The notes under the pieces are model-generated. The model was given only the letters and a program-made list of their open reading frames with translations. It had not been told where the DNA came from and did no database searches. Below are positions 26,122-34,113 of a stretch of 64,000 bases of DNA, piece by piece. The number at the start of each line of letters is the position of its first letter. Position 1 is the stretch's first letter. The position numbers were made by a program, and so were the translations under genes. The DNA is from Caulobacter sp. Root1455 (GTDB taxonomy: Bacteria; Pseudomonadota; Alphaproteobacteria; Caulobacterales; Caulobacteraceae): positions 124,001 through 188,000 of the forward strand of contig NZ_LMFQ01000001.1 of the NCBI RefSeq assembly GCF_001426905.1, in the 5' to 3' direction.

Positions 26122-27500
26122 GGCGTCCCCTCACCCGAGACGGGGCCCGAAACCGCCAGGTTGGCGGGCGCCTGCCGCGCCGCCCGTCGGCGGGGCCGCG
26201 TCCAGGCGCGCGCCAAGGCGTGATAGAGCGGGACCGGCGCGACCGCTTCGGAGCAGCGCTTGGCGATCAGGGTGCATAGCAACAGCGGCCCGACCAAGCC
26301 TGGATCGCGAGTCATCTCCATCAGGATCACCGCGCTGGTCAGCGGCGCCTGGACGACGCCGGCCAGATAGCCGGCCATGCCAAGCGTCACCGCCTCGCGC
26401 CCGCCGGCCCACGGCGCCAGATGGGCGAACAACGCCCCAAGACCGGCGCCCGTGGCCAGTGACGGGGCGAAGATGCCGCCGGGCGCGCCGCTGGCCGCCG
26501 CCGACAGTGTCGCCAGCCATTTGCCGGCCGCCAGACCCCAGCCTGACGCATAGTGGCCAAACAATAGCGACTTGGCTTCGGCGTAGCCCGCGCCATAGGT
26601 CACCCCGCCGCTGAGAACCGCCGCGCCCGCCGCGATCACGCCGCAGATCATCGCAAAACGGACGGGCCGCGCGTCCTTCCAACGTCGGACGGGATTGTCG
26701 CCGACCAGGACCGCGGCCATCAGGCGCGAGAACAGGCCGCCGGCCACGCCAGAGACGACGCCGATCAGGGCCGCGCTGAGCCAGGCGTGCCAGCCGGCCG
26801 AACCGGACATGTCGCCGAAATAGGCGTAGTTGCCGCCCAGCGCGTAGGCCGCGACGCCCGCCGAGACCACGGCCAGGATCACCACGGTGTTGGCGCGCTT
26901 GTCAAAGCCCCGCGCCAGTTCCTCCACGGCGAAGACGATGCCGGCGATGGGCGTGTTGAACGCCGCCGAGACCCCGGCCGCGCCGCCGGCGATCAGGAGG
27001 GTGCGCCGACCGGGCCCGCCTCGCAGCCAACCGGTCAGGAACACCATGACCGCGGCGACGACCTGGACGGTGGGCCCCTCGCGGCCAATCGATCCGCCGC
27101 AAACCAACAGCAGCGCCGCCAGGAAGATCTTCACTAGCGCCGTGCGGATCGAGACCCGCTCATCGTGGATCTTCTCGCCGTCCAGCCCCCGTCCCCGCCC
27201 GATCTCGCCGGCGGCGATCACCTGCGGGATGCCGCTGCCGGCGGAGGCCGGCGCCAGGCGGCGCATCAGCCAGACGCAGAGCGGCATGCCGACGACCAGC
27301 AGCGCCGGCCCAAGCCAGGCCTTGCCGACGATCATCCGCGCGTGCAGGGCCATGGCCGCGTCGCACAGCTTGGCGAAGCCGACCGCCGCGGCCCCGGCGA
27401 CCACGGCCGCGGCCACGACCGCGCCGGTCCGCATCGAACGTCGGGCCCGCAGGCGCACCAGCTTGTGCTGACGGCCGAGGGTCTCCAGGGGCGAGGACAT
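26118..27500 (-). CDS. ClC-family H+/Cl- antiporter or chloride channel
   Basis: 460 aa. It shows the three chloride-binding signatures: GSGIP (88-92), GREGPTVQ with gating Glu141, and GGIFAPSLA, plus a late LYHAL tyrosine segment. VFAVEELARGF carries a Glu where transporter-type ClCs have the internal proton glutamate, so an antiporter is favoured over a channel. It exchanges Cl- for H+ across the inner membrane, for pH or osmotic adjustment. I use the ATG at 27500; an in-frame TTG at 27506 is possible. A palindromic operator at 27,563-27,579 sits about 63 bp upstream, so the gene is likely under the MarR-type regulator. No cytoplasmic CBS domain. Confidence 0.93.
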   Translation of the reverse strand: MSSPLETLGRQHKLVRLRARRSMRTGAVVAAAVVAGAAAVGFAKLCDAAMALHARMIVGKAWLGPALLVVGMPLCVWLMRRLAPASAGSGIPQVIAAGEIGRGRGLDGEKIHDERVSIRTALVKIFLAALLLVCGGSIGREGPTVQVVAAVMVFLTGWLRGGPGRRTLLIAGGAAGVSAAFNTPIAGIVFAVEELARGFDKRANTVVILAVVSAGVAAYALGGNYAYFGDMSGSAGWHAWLSAALIGVVSGVAGGLFSRLMAAVLVGDNPVRRWKDARPVRFAMICGVIAAGAAVLSGGVTYGAGYAEAKSLLFGHYASGWGLAAGKWLATLSAAASGAPGGIFAPSLATGAGLGALFAHLAPWAGGREAVTLGMAGYLAGVVQAPLTSAVILMEMTRDPGLVGPLLLCTLIAKRCSEAVAPVPLYHALARAWTRPRRRAARQAPANLAVSGPVSGEGTP

Positions 27501-27562
27501 GGTCAAAGGGCTTTTCGACGCCGAGGCGCGGGAAGAAGAATGAAGGGTGACGCGAGACGATT

Positions 27563-27579
27563 ACATCGCCTCACGATGT
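27563..27579. promoter_or_regulatory. MarR-type operator site 1 (clc promoter)
   Basis: ACATCGC-ctc-ACGATGT, one arm position off the consensus ACATCGT-N3-ACGATGT shared by five sites in this island. Confidence 0.75.
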
Positions 27580-27622
27580 TTAGGCCCTAGCCGCGCGCGG
27601 CGTCCGGGTCAAGGCGACCGCT

Positions 27623-27901
27623 TCAGGTCCGGCGGGACGGCAGGTTCTTCAGAAGGATCGCCACGATGATCAGCACGAAGGCGGCCAGGCGCGGCAGGTA
27701 GACCTGGCCGTTCCCCTCTTGCGCTGACCGGCCCATCAGGGTGAAGACCTGGGCGGCGGCCATCAGGGCGAAGGTGCCGGCGAAGGCCAGGAACAGACGA
27801 TCACGGCTGGTGGCCCAGAACCGCAGGAAGAAGCCGGCGGCGACGAGATAGCCCATGGCCAAGGCGCCGCCGACGAAGCCGATCAAGACCGATGAAGGCA
27901 T
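27623..27901 (-). CDS. DUF5985-like small membrane protein (second copy)
   Basis: 92 aa with three predicted membrane helices (SVLIGFVGGALAMGYLVAAGFF, LFLAFAGTFALMAAAQVFTLM, LAAFVLIIVAILL). The LRFW..SRDRLFLAFA pattern resembles DUF5985 proteins. The start overlaps the preceding stop by 4 nt. Last gene of a five-gene operon. Function unknown. Confidence 0.78.
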   Translation of the reverse strand: MPSSVLIGFVGGALAMGYLVAAGFFLRFWATSRDRLFLAFAGTFALMAAAQVFTLMGRSAQEGNGQVYLPRLAAFVLIIVAILLKNLPSRRT

Positions 27902-28170
27902 CAATCGCGCTCCCAGATGAAGCCGCCCAGCAGGACGCCCAGAGCGGCCGCCGCCGCCACCTGGCGCCAGATCCACAGGTCCCTGGCCGGAAAGAGCACG
28001 AGGTCGGCGACCAGGAGGAGATTGTTCAGAGCCAGGAGGGCGAAGCTGATCGCGCACCATAGGAGGAGACGATGGCGCGATCGCCCATAGGCCCTCGCCA
28101 GCAGCACCGCACAGACCAGGCTGGTGGCCAGACACAGCAGATAGACCAGTTGCGGCGCAAGCAGGCTCAT
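27901..28170 (-). CDS. DUF5985-like small membrane protein (first copy)
   Basis: 89 aa with three predicted helices. YLLCLATSLVCAVLLARAYGRS and LLLWCAISFALLALNNLLLVADLV are the DUF5985 pattern as I remember it. ATGA overlaps join it to both neighbours, so the pair is probably made in fixed ratio and may form a complex. Function unknown. Confidence 0.82.
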   Translation of the reverse strand: MSLLAPQLVYLLCLATSLVCAVLLARAYGRSRHRLLLWCAISFALLALNNLLLVADLVLFPARDLWIWRQVAAAAALGVLLGGFIWERD

Positions 28171-28556
28171 GGCTCCTTGCCCTTTAGCCGAAAGGCGTCG
28201 GCCAGATCGCGTAGAGCGTCATGGCCGCGCCCGATCAGGCTGATCATCGCGAAAGGCTTTTGACGATAGGCGCCCTCGGTGCGCGCGCAGAGCGCGTCGA
28301 GTTCGGCGTTGGCTGCGCGATAGGCCCAGCCCTCCCCGTCGCACACCGCCAGTCCAAGGGTCTGGAGGCGTTTGAGAATCTCGCCGACCATGCCGAGATT
28401 GGCGCGCAGCTCGGCGGTCAACGCCACATCCGTCCAGACGCGGTCCGGCGCGCCCTTCATCAGGAGGAGCAGTTCCAGCGCCCACACCGTGCGCAGGTCC
28501 GAAACCACGAACCGAACGATGTCGTCGTCAAATCCAGGATCGTCTCGACGCGGCAT
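28167..28556 (-). CDS. winged-helix-like small protein
   Basis: 129 aa. A helical N-terminal part (LRTVWALELLLLMKG, LTAELRANLGMVGEILKRLQTLGLAV) followed by a short wing-like strand pair (CDGEGWAYRAAN) resembles winged helix-turn-helix folds, though no family is certain. The ATG directly abuts the stop of the upstream gene (TAG-ATG). Could be a local regulator or an adaptor for the membrane pair downstream. Confidence 0.7.
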   Translation of the reverse strand: MPRRDDPGFDDDIVRFVVSDLRTVWALELLLLMKGAPDRVWTDVALTAELRANLGMVGEILKRLQTLGLAVCDGEGWAYRAANAELDALCARTEGAYRQKPFAMISLIGRGHDALRDLADAFRLKGKEP

Positions 28557-28793
28557 CTAGTCGTCCGCCGTCGTGGCGTATGAACGCCTCACAAAGCTCT
28601 CCATCCTCAAGGTGCGGCCCAAGTCCATGCCCAGGGTCTGACCAATGTCGTCCGGAAGATCGCCAAACGGATTGGCCAGCACCCGCCGCCGAGCCTCGTC
28701 AACGACCTGTCCCTCTCGGGAATCGGGCGGTGGCGGCGCTTCGAGGACGGCCACAACGATCTCCAGGGCGTCCTCCCAGGCGCTTTCGCTCAT
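28557..28793 (-). CDS. small acidic hypothetical protein
   Basis: 78 aa, soluble and acidic (MSESAWEDALEIVVAVLEAPPPP). No recognised domain. It sits between the 33-aa membrane peptide and the winged-helix-like gene in the same operon, and shares the operator at 28,987-29,003. Confidence 0.65.
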   Translation of the reverse strand: MSESAWEDALEIVVAVLEAPPPPDSREGQVVDEARRRVLANPFGDLPDDIGQTLGMDLGRTLRMESFVRRSYATTADD

Positions 28794-28824
28794 CGGGTCT
28801 CCATCACGATCAACGTTTTGTCGC

Positions 28825-28926
28825 TCAGCCGCCGAGGCGTTGCGACACGAACCATGCGCAAGCCGCCACGGTGGCCGCGACGAGGATGATTTCGAGCGGC
28901 AAGCCGCTCAGGTGTCCAGGTTTCAT
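28825..28926 (-). CDS. 33-aa single-helix membrane peptide
   Basis: Reads MKPGHLSGLPLEIILVAATV then AACAWFVSQRLGG and stop. One hydrophobic helix spans nearly the whole peptide. A textbook ribosome site (GGAGGAGG, 6 nt before the ATG) makes it very likely real despite its size. First gene of the operon downstream of operator site 2. Possibly a regulatory subunit of a membrane protein. Confidence 0.75.
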   Translation of the reverse strand: MKPGHLSGLPLEIILVAATVAACAWFVSQRLGG

Positions 28927-28986
28927 GGTGCGCCTCCTCCCCGCGGCGGCTCTGGCGGCCGCTCGCGCCGGTTTCACCCGGCCACA

Positions 28987-29003
28987 ACATCGTATCACGA
29001 TGC
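28987..29003. promoter_or_regulatory. MarR-type operator site 2 (small membrane-protein operon; overlaps otsA stop)
   Basis: ACATCGT-atc-ACGATGC. It overlaps the otsA stop codon (28,995-28,997) and lies 61 bp upstream of the 33-aa peptide gene. Confidence 0.8.
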
Positions 29004-30410
29004 TTTGCGCCTGTCGCCACCCGGCGCGGTGGTGATCGCGACATCGCCGGCCAAGGCGGCGACGAAGCGATCGCGCCAGGCCGATACGTCGTCGCGCGCC
29101 ACCCCGTCCATCAGCCGCCTCCAGCGCGCGATTCGCTCGGTCCTGGGCATGGCCAGGGCCTGGCCGAGCGCCTCGGAGGTTTCCTCGCGGCTGAACGGAT
29201 TGACGATCAAGGCGTCCTGCATCTGCTCGGCGGCGCCGGCGTACTTGGACAGGACCAGGACGCCCGGATCGTCCGGATCCTGGGCGGCGACATATTCCTT
29301 GGCCACCAGGTTCATGCCGTCGCGCAAGGGCGTGACCAGCCCCACCTGGGCCGCCCGGTAGATGCCGGCCAATTCGTCGCGCCGATGGGCGCGGTTGACA
29401 TAGCGGATCGGCACCCAGTCGACCGTGGCGAAGGCGCCGTTGATCCGGCCGGACACGCCGTCGAGCCGCGCGCGAATCTCCTGATAGGCTTGCACGGCGT
29501 CGCGGCTGGGGGTGGCGATCTGCAGCAGGAAGACGCGCTCGGCCCAGTCGGGATGATCGACCAGCAACTGCTCGTAGGCCAGGAACCGCTCCTCCAGGCC
29601 CTTGGAATAGTCGAGGCGATCAACACCCAGGATCATGCGCCGGCCCGCCTGGCTGGCGCGCACGCGCTCGAAGGTCTCGCGGGCCGCGTCCTGCTGGGCC
29701 AGCTGCGCGAAGGCGTCGGCTTCGATCCCGATGGGGAAGGCGCCGATGCGGGTTCGACGGCCGCCGGCCTCGACGACGCCGTCGTTGATCGCAAGCCCCA
29801 GCTCGCGTTCGCCATAGTCGGAAAACGCCTCCAGGGCGTCGTGCGTCTGGAAGCCGACCAGGTCATAGGCCAGCAGCGATTCCACCAGCTCCTTGTGCTG
29901 GGGCAAGGTGGTCAGCAGCCGCCGGCTCGGCCAGGGAATGTGCAGGAAAAAGCCGATGCGGTTGGTCACCCCGAGCTTCCGCAGTTCATCGGCCAGGGGG
30001 ATCAGGTGATAGTCGTGGATCCAGACCAGATCGTTTGGACCGATCAGCGGGGCCAGGGTCTCGGCGAAGCGGCGGTTGACCCGTTGATAGCCCTCGCCGA
30101 ACGAGCGCTCATAGGCGGCCAGATCCGTGCGCGAATGGAAAAGAGGCCAAAGGGTGCGGTTGGCGTAGCCGTCGTAATATTCCTCGCGATCCTGCTCTTC
30201 CAGATCGACCAGGGCCACGGTCACCCCGCCGACCTTCTGCATCGAGATCTGGCCCGTGAAGCTCTCGATCGTCTCGCCGCTCCAGCCGAACCAGACGCCG
30301 GAATATTCGCGCAAGGCCGCCGCCAGCGCCATGGCCAGGCCCCCGGCGGTGCCCACGCCCGCGTCGCTTGGCGGATTGACCCGGTTGGAAACGACGATCA
30401 GGCGGCTCAC
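28995..30410 (-). CDS. otsA: trehalose-6-phosphate synthase (GT20)
   Basis: 471 aa, the usual OtsA length. It transfers glucose from UDP-glucose to glucose-6-phosphate. Family landmarks: VVSNRV then GTAGGLAMAL (N-terminal acceptor loop), VWIHDYHL, IGFFLHIPWPS, LGVDRLDYSKGLEERF, and LRDGMNLVAKEYVA near the UDP-sugar site. Starts at a GTG overlapping the otsB stop (GTGA), so it is coupled to the phosphatase. With otsB it makes trehalose, an osmo- and desiccation protectant, which fits the neighbouring channels and stress proteins. Confidence 0.96.
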   Translation of the reverse strand: MSRLIVVSNRVNPPSDAGVGTAGGLAMALAAALREYSGVWFGWSGETIESFTGQISMQKVGGVTVALVDLEEQDREEYYDGYANRTLWPLFHSRTDLAAYERSFGEGYQRVNRRFAETLAPLIGPNDLVWIHDYHLIPLADELRKLGVTNRIGFFLHIPWPSRRLLTTLPQHKELVESLLAYDLVGFQTHDALEAFSDYGERELGLAINDGVVEAGGRRTRIGAFPIGIEADAFAQLAQQDAARETFERVRASQAGRRMILGVDRLDYSKGLEERFLAYEQLLVDHPDWAERVFLLQIATPSRDAVQAYQEIRARLDGVSGRINGAFATVDWVPIRYVNRAHRRDELAGIYRAAQVGLVTPLRDGMNLVAKEYVAAQDPDDPGVLVLSKYAGAAEQMQDALIVNPFSREETSEALGQALAMPRTERIARWRRLMDGVARDDVSAWRDRFVAALAGDVAITTAPGGDRRKAS

Positions 30411-31180
30411 GAGGCGCGCTCGACGATCGCCGCCTCCAGCCAGTCGAGAACCGCCGCGACGTCGGCTAGCCGATGGCGGGCCGCGGTCTGGCGCCGGCTT
30501 TCCCCCACCAGCACGCCATAGCCGCCGGCCGCTTCGGCGGCGAGGAAGCCATCCTCGTCGGTAAGATCATCGCCCACGAAGACCGGCCGCGCGCCCTGGA
30601 AGGGCCACTCGGCCATGAAGGCCTCGAGCGCCTGGCCCTTGTCGGACCCGGCGGTGCGAAGCTCGGCGACCATATCGCCCTCCTGCAGGACCAGATCCGT
30701 CGCCGCTTCCAGGCGTCGCGCGACCTCGCGAACCGCCTCGCAGGCCGAGGGCACGGCGCGATAATGCAGCGCGACCGAAAGCCCCTTTTCCTCCACGATC
30801 AGCTGCGGCTGGGCCCGGGCCAGAGCGTTAAAAATAGCGCTGGCCTCCGCCAGTTCCGGGTCGGCGAGCACGGCGACCTCCTCGCCCACGGCCGTCCGGC
30901 GTTCAAGGCCATGGACGCCGGCCACGGCGACGACGGCGTTCTCGGTGATCGCCGACACCTCGGCGATGGTGCGGCCGCTGACGATGGCGATCCTGCGGTC
31001 GAGACGTTCGGCCAGCCGGCGCAGGATCCAGGTCCGTCGCGGATCAGGCTTGACGCCGTCCGGCCGATCGACGATCGGCGCCAGAACGCCGTCGAGGTCC
31101 AGGAACAGGGCGCAGCCGGCGGTGTCGAGCGAGGGGGGCGCTGAGAGCGTCTCGGGAAAGGTGATGATCTGGGCCGTCAT
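30407..31180 (-). CDS. otsB: trehalose-6-phosphate phosphatase (HAD)
   Basis: 257 aa. HAD motifs: LFLDLDGVLAP (motif I, nucleophile and acid/base Asp), IVSGR (motif II), and FVGDDLTDEDGF (motif IV). It dephosphorylates trehalose-6-phosphate from OtsA. Start chosen at the ATG at 31180 with GGAG 8 nt upstream. The frame stays open to 31,468, but that extension is Arg/Pro-rich low-complexity sequence and not family-like. No MarR operator is visible directly upstream. Confidence 0.95.
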   Translation of the reverse strand: MTAQIITFPETLSAPPSLDTAGCALFLDLDGVLAPIVDRPDGVKPDPRRTWILRRLAERLDRRIAIVSGRTIAEVSAITENAVVAVAGVHGLERRTAVGEEVAVLADPELAEASAIFNALARAQPQLIVEEKGLSVALHYRAVPSACEAVREVARRLEAATDLVLQEGDMVAELRTAGSDKGQALEAFMAEWPFQGARPVFVGDDLTDEDGFLAAEAAGGYGVLVGESRRQTAARHRLADVAAVLDWLEAAIVERAS

Positions 31181-31589
31181 GGAGTCTCCATGGCTCGCGT
31201 CCGACAAATCGGTTCGGACGCGCTCTGCCATCACGCCGGCGGGCGGCGGCGGCTCAAGGGGGCGACGGCCAGGCCATCGCGGCGGTGTGATCAGGCCTGG
31301 AGCCGTGGCGACGCGGCGCGGCGGCTTGGCGTGGCGCGCCGGGCGCGCGGGCGGCGAGACGCGCCGGCTTGGATCCTTGGTCGCATAGAGTGCCCCTTGA
31401 GGTCTTGGGCGCCGTGCGCGGCGCGGTGGTTCTCCAAAGTGTCGGATCGGCCATCGAAGGATGGCCAACCCCGTCGCGCGATGCGACGCCGGCGAAAGCG
31501 CAAGCCCGGCCCCGGGCGGTCGAAGCTCGCGCGAGCCTAGCAGGCGGGGCGGCAGGCGGGCGAAGCCTCACGCGATAGTGAGGCCGGCT
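31181..31589. other. gap upstream of otsB
   Basis: No gene supported. Open frames on both strands are Arg/Pro/Gly-rich, as expected from very GC-rich DNA. It presumably holds the otsBA promoter. Confidence 0.5.
31565..31584 (-). terminator. candidate hairpin terminator after the 71-aa membrane protein gene
   Basis: GCCTCAC-loop 6-GTGAGGC, a perfect 7-bp stem 6 bp after the stop at 31,590. There is no U-run on the minus transcript, so it could instead be a processing or pausing hairpin. Confidence 0.45.
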
Positions 31590-31805
31590 TTACCGCCCCT
31601 GCCCTGGCCCGACGCGCAGATGCGGCGCATGGCCAGGTCGGAGCTCCAGGTCGTCCAGGCGAATCTGAGCTCCAGCCAAGGCTCCGGCAGCCGCCATGAC
31701 GGCCGCCCCAACCAGCAGAGTCCACAGCCGCCACCGACGTCGCAACGCCGGCGCGAGCCGCCCTCTAAAAGCCCGCGCCGGCGGCCCCGTGACCTGGGCG
31801 CGCAC
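31590..31805 (-). CDS. small single-pass membrane protein divergent from marR
   Basis: 71 aa if started at the GTG at 31805, which has AAGGA 5 nt upstream. ATGs at 31823 and 31829 are in frame but lack a ribosome site and nearly touch the operator. One membrane helix (LWTLLVGAAVMAAAGALAGA) separates an Arg-rich N-terminus from a short periplasmic tail (IRLDDLELRPGHAPHL). Not recognised. Divergent from the MarR gene with an operator between them, so likely regulated by it. Confidence 0.6.
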   Translation of the reverse strand: MRAQVTGPPARAFRGRLAPALRRRWRLWTLLVGAAVMAAAGALAGAQIRLDDLELRPGHAPHLRVGPGQGR

Positions 31806-31832
31806 GGCTTTCCTTAAAGCCATGAGCATCAA

Positions 31833-31849
31833 ATATCGTGACACGATGT
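31833..31849. promoter_or_regulatory. MarR-type operator site 3 (marR / divergent gene)
   Basis: ATATCGT-gac-ACGATGT between the divergent 71-aa gene and marR. Position fits autoregulation. Confidence 0.8.
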
Positions 31850-31948
31850 AATGAGTCAAATCGGTCGATCACGAAACCGCCGCGACTCGTCAGGCGTGCT
31901 AGAAGATCGGTTGGCCGCGAGCTTGGTCGCGCCGCCAGGATCTTTCCC

Positions 31949-32416
31949 GTGACGCCGCCGCTCTCGCCGCCTTCGCCCCATCCTGTCGATAATCCAGCCC
32001 TGACCGAAGACGACTATCGCGCGCTGGGCGACTTTCGCCTGGCGATCCGCCAGTTCCTGGCGTTCAGCGAACAGGGCGCGCGCGAGCACGGCCTAAGCGC
32101 CCAACAGCACCAGGCGCTGCTGGCCATCAAGGCCCATCCGGGACCCGATCCGATCTCGATCGGCGAGTTGTCGCGCAGCCTGCTGATCAAGAACCACAGC
32201 GCCGTCGAACTGGTCGCGCGCCTGGTCGAGCGCGATCTGGTGGCGCGCCGCGACTCCGACGCCGACCGCCGCCGGGTGGTCCTGGCCTTGCGTCCGCGCG
32301 GCGAGACCATCCTCGAAGCCATTTCCCAGCGCAACCTGGGCCGCCTCAACGAGGGGGCTGACATCCTGGCCGGCATCATCGAGGCCGCCCGGCGCGCGGC
32401 GCGGCCCAGCCGCTAG
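31949..32416 (+). CDS. MarR-family transcriptional regulator
   Basis: 155 aa from the GTG at 31949 (AGGA 9 nt upstream); the upstream in-frame codons from 31,838 overlap the operator and encode an Arg-rich non-family stretch. The winged helix-turn-helix is clear: LSAQQHQALLAIKAHPG, ISIGELSRSLLIKNHSAVELVARLVERDLV, then the wing RRDSDADRRRVVLAL with the typical D..DRR..L. MarR proteins are dimers binding palindromes of about 17 bp, often released by a small ligand. The gene lies next to one of five near-identical palindromes in the island and is the obvious candidate to bind them. No sensing cysteine or ligand pocket can be named from sequence. Confidence 0.93.
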   Translation: MTPPLSPPSPHPVDNPALTEDDYRALGDFRLAIRQFLAFSEQGAREHGLSAQQHQALLAIKAHPGPDPISIGELSRSLLIKNHSAVELVARLVERDLVARRDSDADRRRVVLALRPRGETILEAISQRNLGRLNEGADILAGIIEAARRAARPSR

Positions 32417-32423
32417 CGACGGT

Positions 32424-33167
32424 TCAGCAGACGAGCACCGAGGCGCGGGCCGCCCACAGGCTCCGCGGCGAGACCGCGCGCAACGGGGCCGCGGTCAACA
32501 GAACCTCGCGCGAGATGACGATCAGGTCGGCGGAGCGCGCGCCAAGATAGTCCCAGACCGCAGCGCCAAGCCGTTCGGCGCGGATGGCGAACGCCGCGGC
32601 CCGGCCGTCCAGCGTCTGGCGGACCAGGGCCAGCTTTTCGTCGGGCTCCTCTCCGGGATAGGCGGCCACCACGACGTCGAGATCGAAATCTCCCAGGCCC
32701 GACTGGGCGGCGACCAGGTCGAGCGCCGCACGTCGCCCCGGCTCGGCGTCCATCACCGCCACGACCCGATGGATGGGCAGGAACACCTTGGACGCCAGGC
32801 AGACGGGGACCTTGGCCGCCCGAACGACCGGATCGACATGGCGGCCCAGCATAGCCGGGGCGTCCTGGGCGCCCGCCCCTCGCTTGCCCATCACCAGCAG
32901 ATCGGTCTCGGCGCTGATCGCCGCGGCCAGCACCCCGCCCTCGACCAGGCTCTGCCGCGGCGCTTCGGCGCCCTGGTCGGTGACCTGTGCGGTCAGGTCC
33001 GACAGCAGTCGTCGGGCGTCCTCGATCGCTTCATCGGTCTCGCGGGCGTGGCGCAACTGCAGCCGCCCGCCCAGGCGACCGCAAAGCCAGGCAGCATGCT
33101 CGGCCACACTGACGGCATAGGCCGATTGGTCCACGAGGGCCGTAACCCGCGCCTGACGCTCGCTCAC
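32424..33167 (-). CDS. tandem-domain universal stress protein (UspA family)
   Basis: About 247 aa from the GTG at 33167, 10 nt after the upstream stop. The N-terminal Usp-like domain reads VTALVDQSAYAVSVAEHAAWL ... DLLVMGKRGAGAQDAPAMLGRHVDPVVRAAKVPVCLA, where GKRG and the LG.(H)V....K.PV pattern match Usp nucleotide-binding loops. The C-terminal half (VVAVMDAEPGRRAALDLVA ... ADLIVISREVLL) is a diverged second domain. Cytoplasmic stress protein. Reading frame extends upstream to 33,506, but that part is antisense-type GC noise. Confidence 0.88.
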   Translation of the reverse strand: MSERQARVTALVDQSAYAVSVAEHAAWLCGRLGGRLQLRHARETDEAIEDARRLLSDLTAQVTDQGAEAPRQSLVEGGVLAAAISAETDLLVMGKRGAGAQDAPAMLGRHVDPVVRAAKVPVCLASKVFLPIHRVVAVMDAEPGRRAALDLVAAQSGLGDFDLDVVVAAYPGEEPDEKLALVRQTLDGRAAAFAIRAERLGAAVWDYLGARSADLIVISREVLLTAAPLRAVSPRSLWAARASVLVC

Positions 33168-33177
33168 CGGCGCACGC

Positions 33178-34020
33178 TCATCGCGGCCAGTCCGCCAGCA
33201 TCGTCCCCTTGGCGTCCTCGAAGGCCACGCGATCCAGGTCCACGGCGAACAGGCAGGTCGGACGGTGTTCGGCCGACTCGCTCCAGCAATGGATCGCCGC
33301 CCCGTCGGCGAAGCTGGCGATACGCCCCTCCAGCCGCAGATCAAAGGACCGCTGCTGATCGGCGTCCCCGCCGTCGAGCTTGACGACATGCTCATAGGGA
33401 CGCTCGCTGCGACGCTCCACGCGCGAGGCCCCGGCGTCATGGAACATGGCCAGGCCAAGGCTTGGCGCCTCCACAGGCGTCGGCGTGGCCGGCGGCGCGA
33501 CGTCACGCCGCCTGGGACAGGTCTCGCCCGTCAGCCACGGGCGTGGGATCCAGAAGCCTTCGACCGTCTCGGCCGTGGCCTGGCCGGAGGCGGCGCGGAC
33601 CAGCGGCAGGTCGGTCCAGGTCGCGGGCCGCGCGACCAGGCGCAGGGCCGGGCCGGCCGGATCATACTGGTAGTAGGCCTGGGCCGGTCCCGGATCGGCG
33701 ACCGGGCCGCCGCAGCCGAAGGCCAGCCGCACCACGAAGCGCCGCCCGACCAGCGCCTTGGCGCTGAGGGTCGAACCGGCCGCATAGGCGTCGGCCGCCG
33801 CCGCCGCGGCGGCGATCAGGTCGGCGCGGGACGCCGTGGCCGGCGGCGCGGGCGCGGCCGGCGCGGGCACGAGCGGCGGGGGCGGCTCGAGCGGGGGCGC
33901 CGCAACAGGCCCGGGGCGCGTCAGCACCAGGACGAGCACGATGACGGCCGCGACCCCGATGGCGATCGGGGCGATCAAGGCGAACTTGCGGTCCGGGGAC
34001 CTCGGTCTATGGTCGCTCAT
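33178..34020 (-). CDS. membrane-anchored hypothetical protein
   Basis: 280 aa. One N-terminal helix (FALIAPIAIGVAAVIVLVLVL), a Pro/Ala-rich linker, then a periplasmic domain with cysteines (AFGCGG, GETCPRRR, IHCWSES, TCLFAV). No family recognised. Upstream of the universal stress protein gene by 10 nt, so cotranscribed. Divergent from the SLC13 permease. Confidence 0.8.
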   Translation of the reverse strand: MSDHRPRSPDRKFALIAPIAIGVAAVIVLVLVLTRPGPVAAPPLEPPPPLVPAPAAPAPPATASRADLIAAAAAAADAYAAGSTLSAKALVGRRFVVRLAFGCGGPVADPGPAQAYYQYDPAGPALRLVARPATWTDLPLVRAASGQATAETVEGFWIPRPWLTGETCPRRRDVAPPATPTPVEAPSLGLAMFHDAGASRVERRSERPYEHVVKLDGGDADQQRSFDLRLEGRIASFADGAAIHCWSESAEHRPTCLFAVDLDRVAFEDAKGTMLADWPR

Positions 34021-34113
34021 GGCGCCAGCCTAGCAGAAGACAAGGTCCCGATTGCAATCGTCTCCGCCCCGGTCCGCGCCGGACGCCCCGCCCAGCGAGC
34101 CGGCGCGCCGGCG

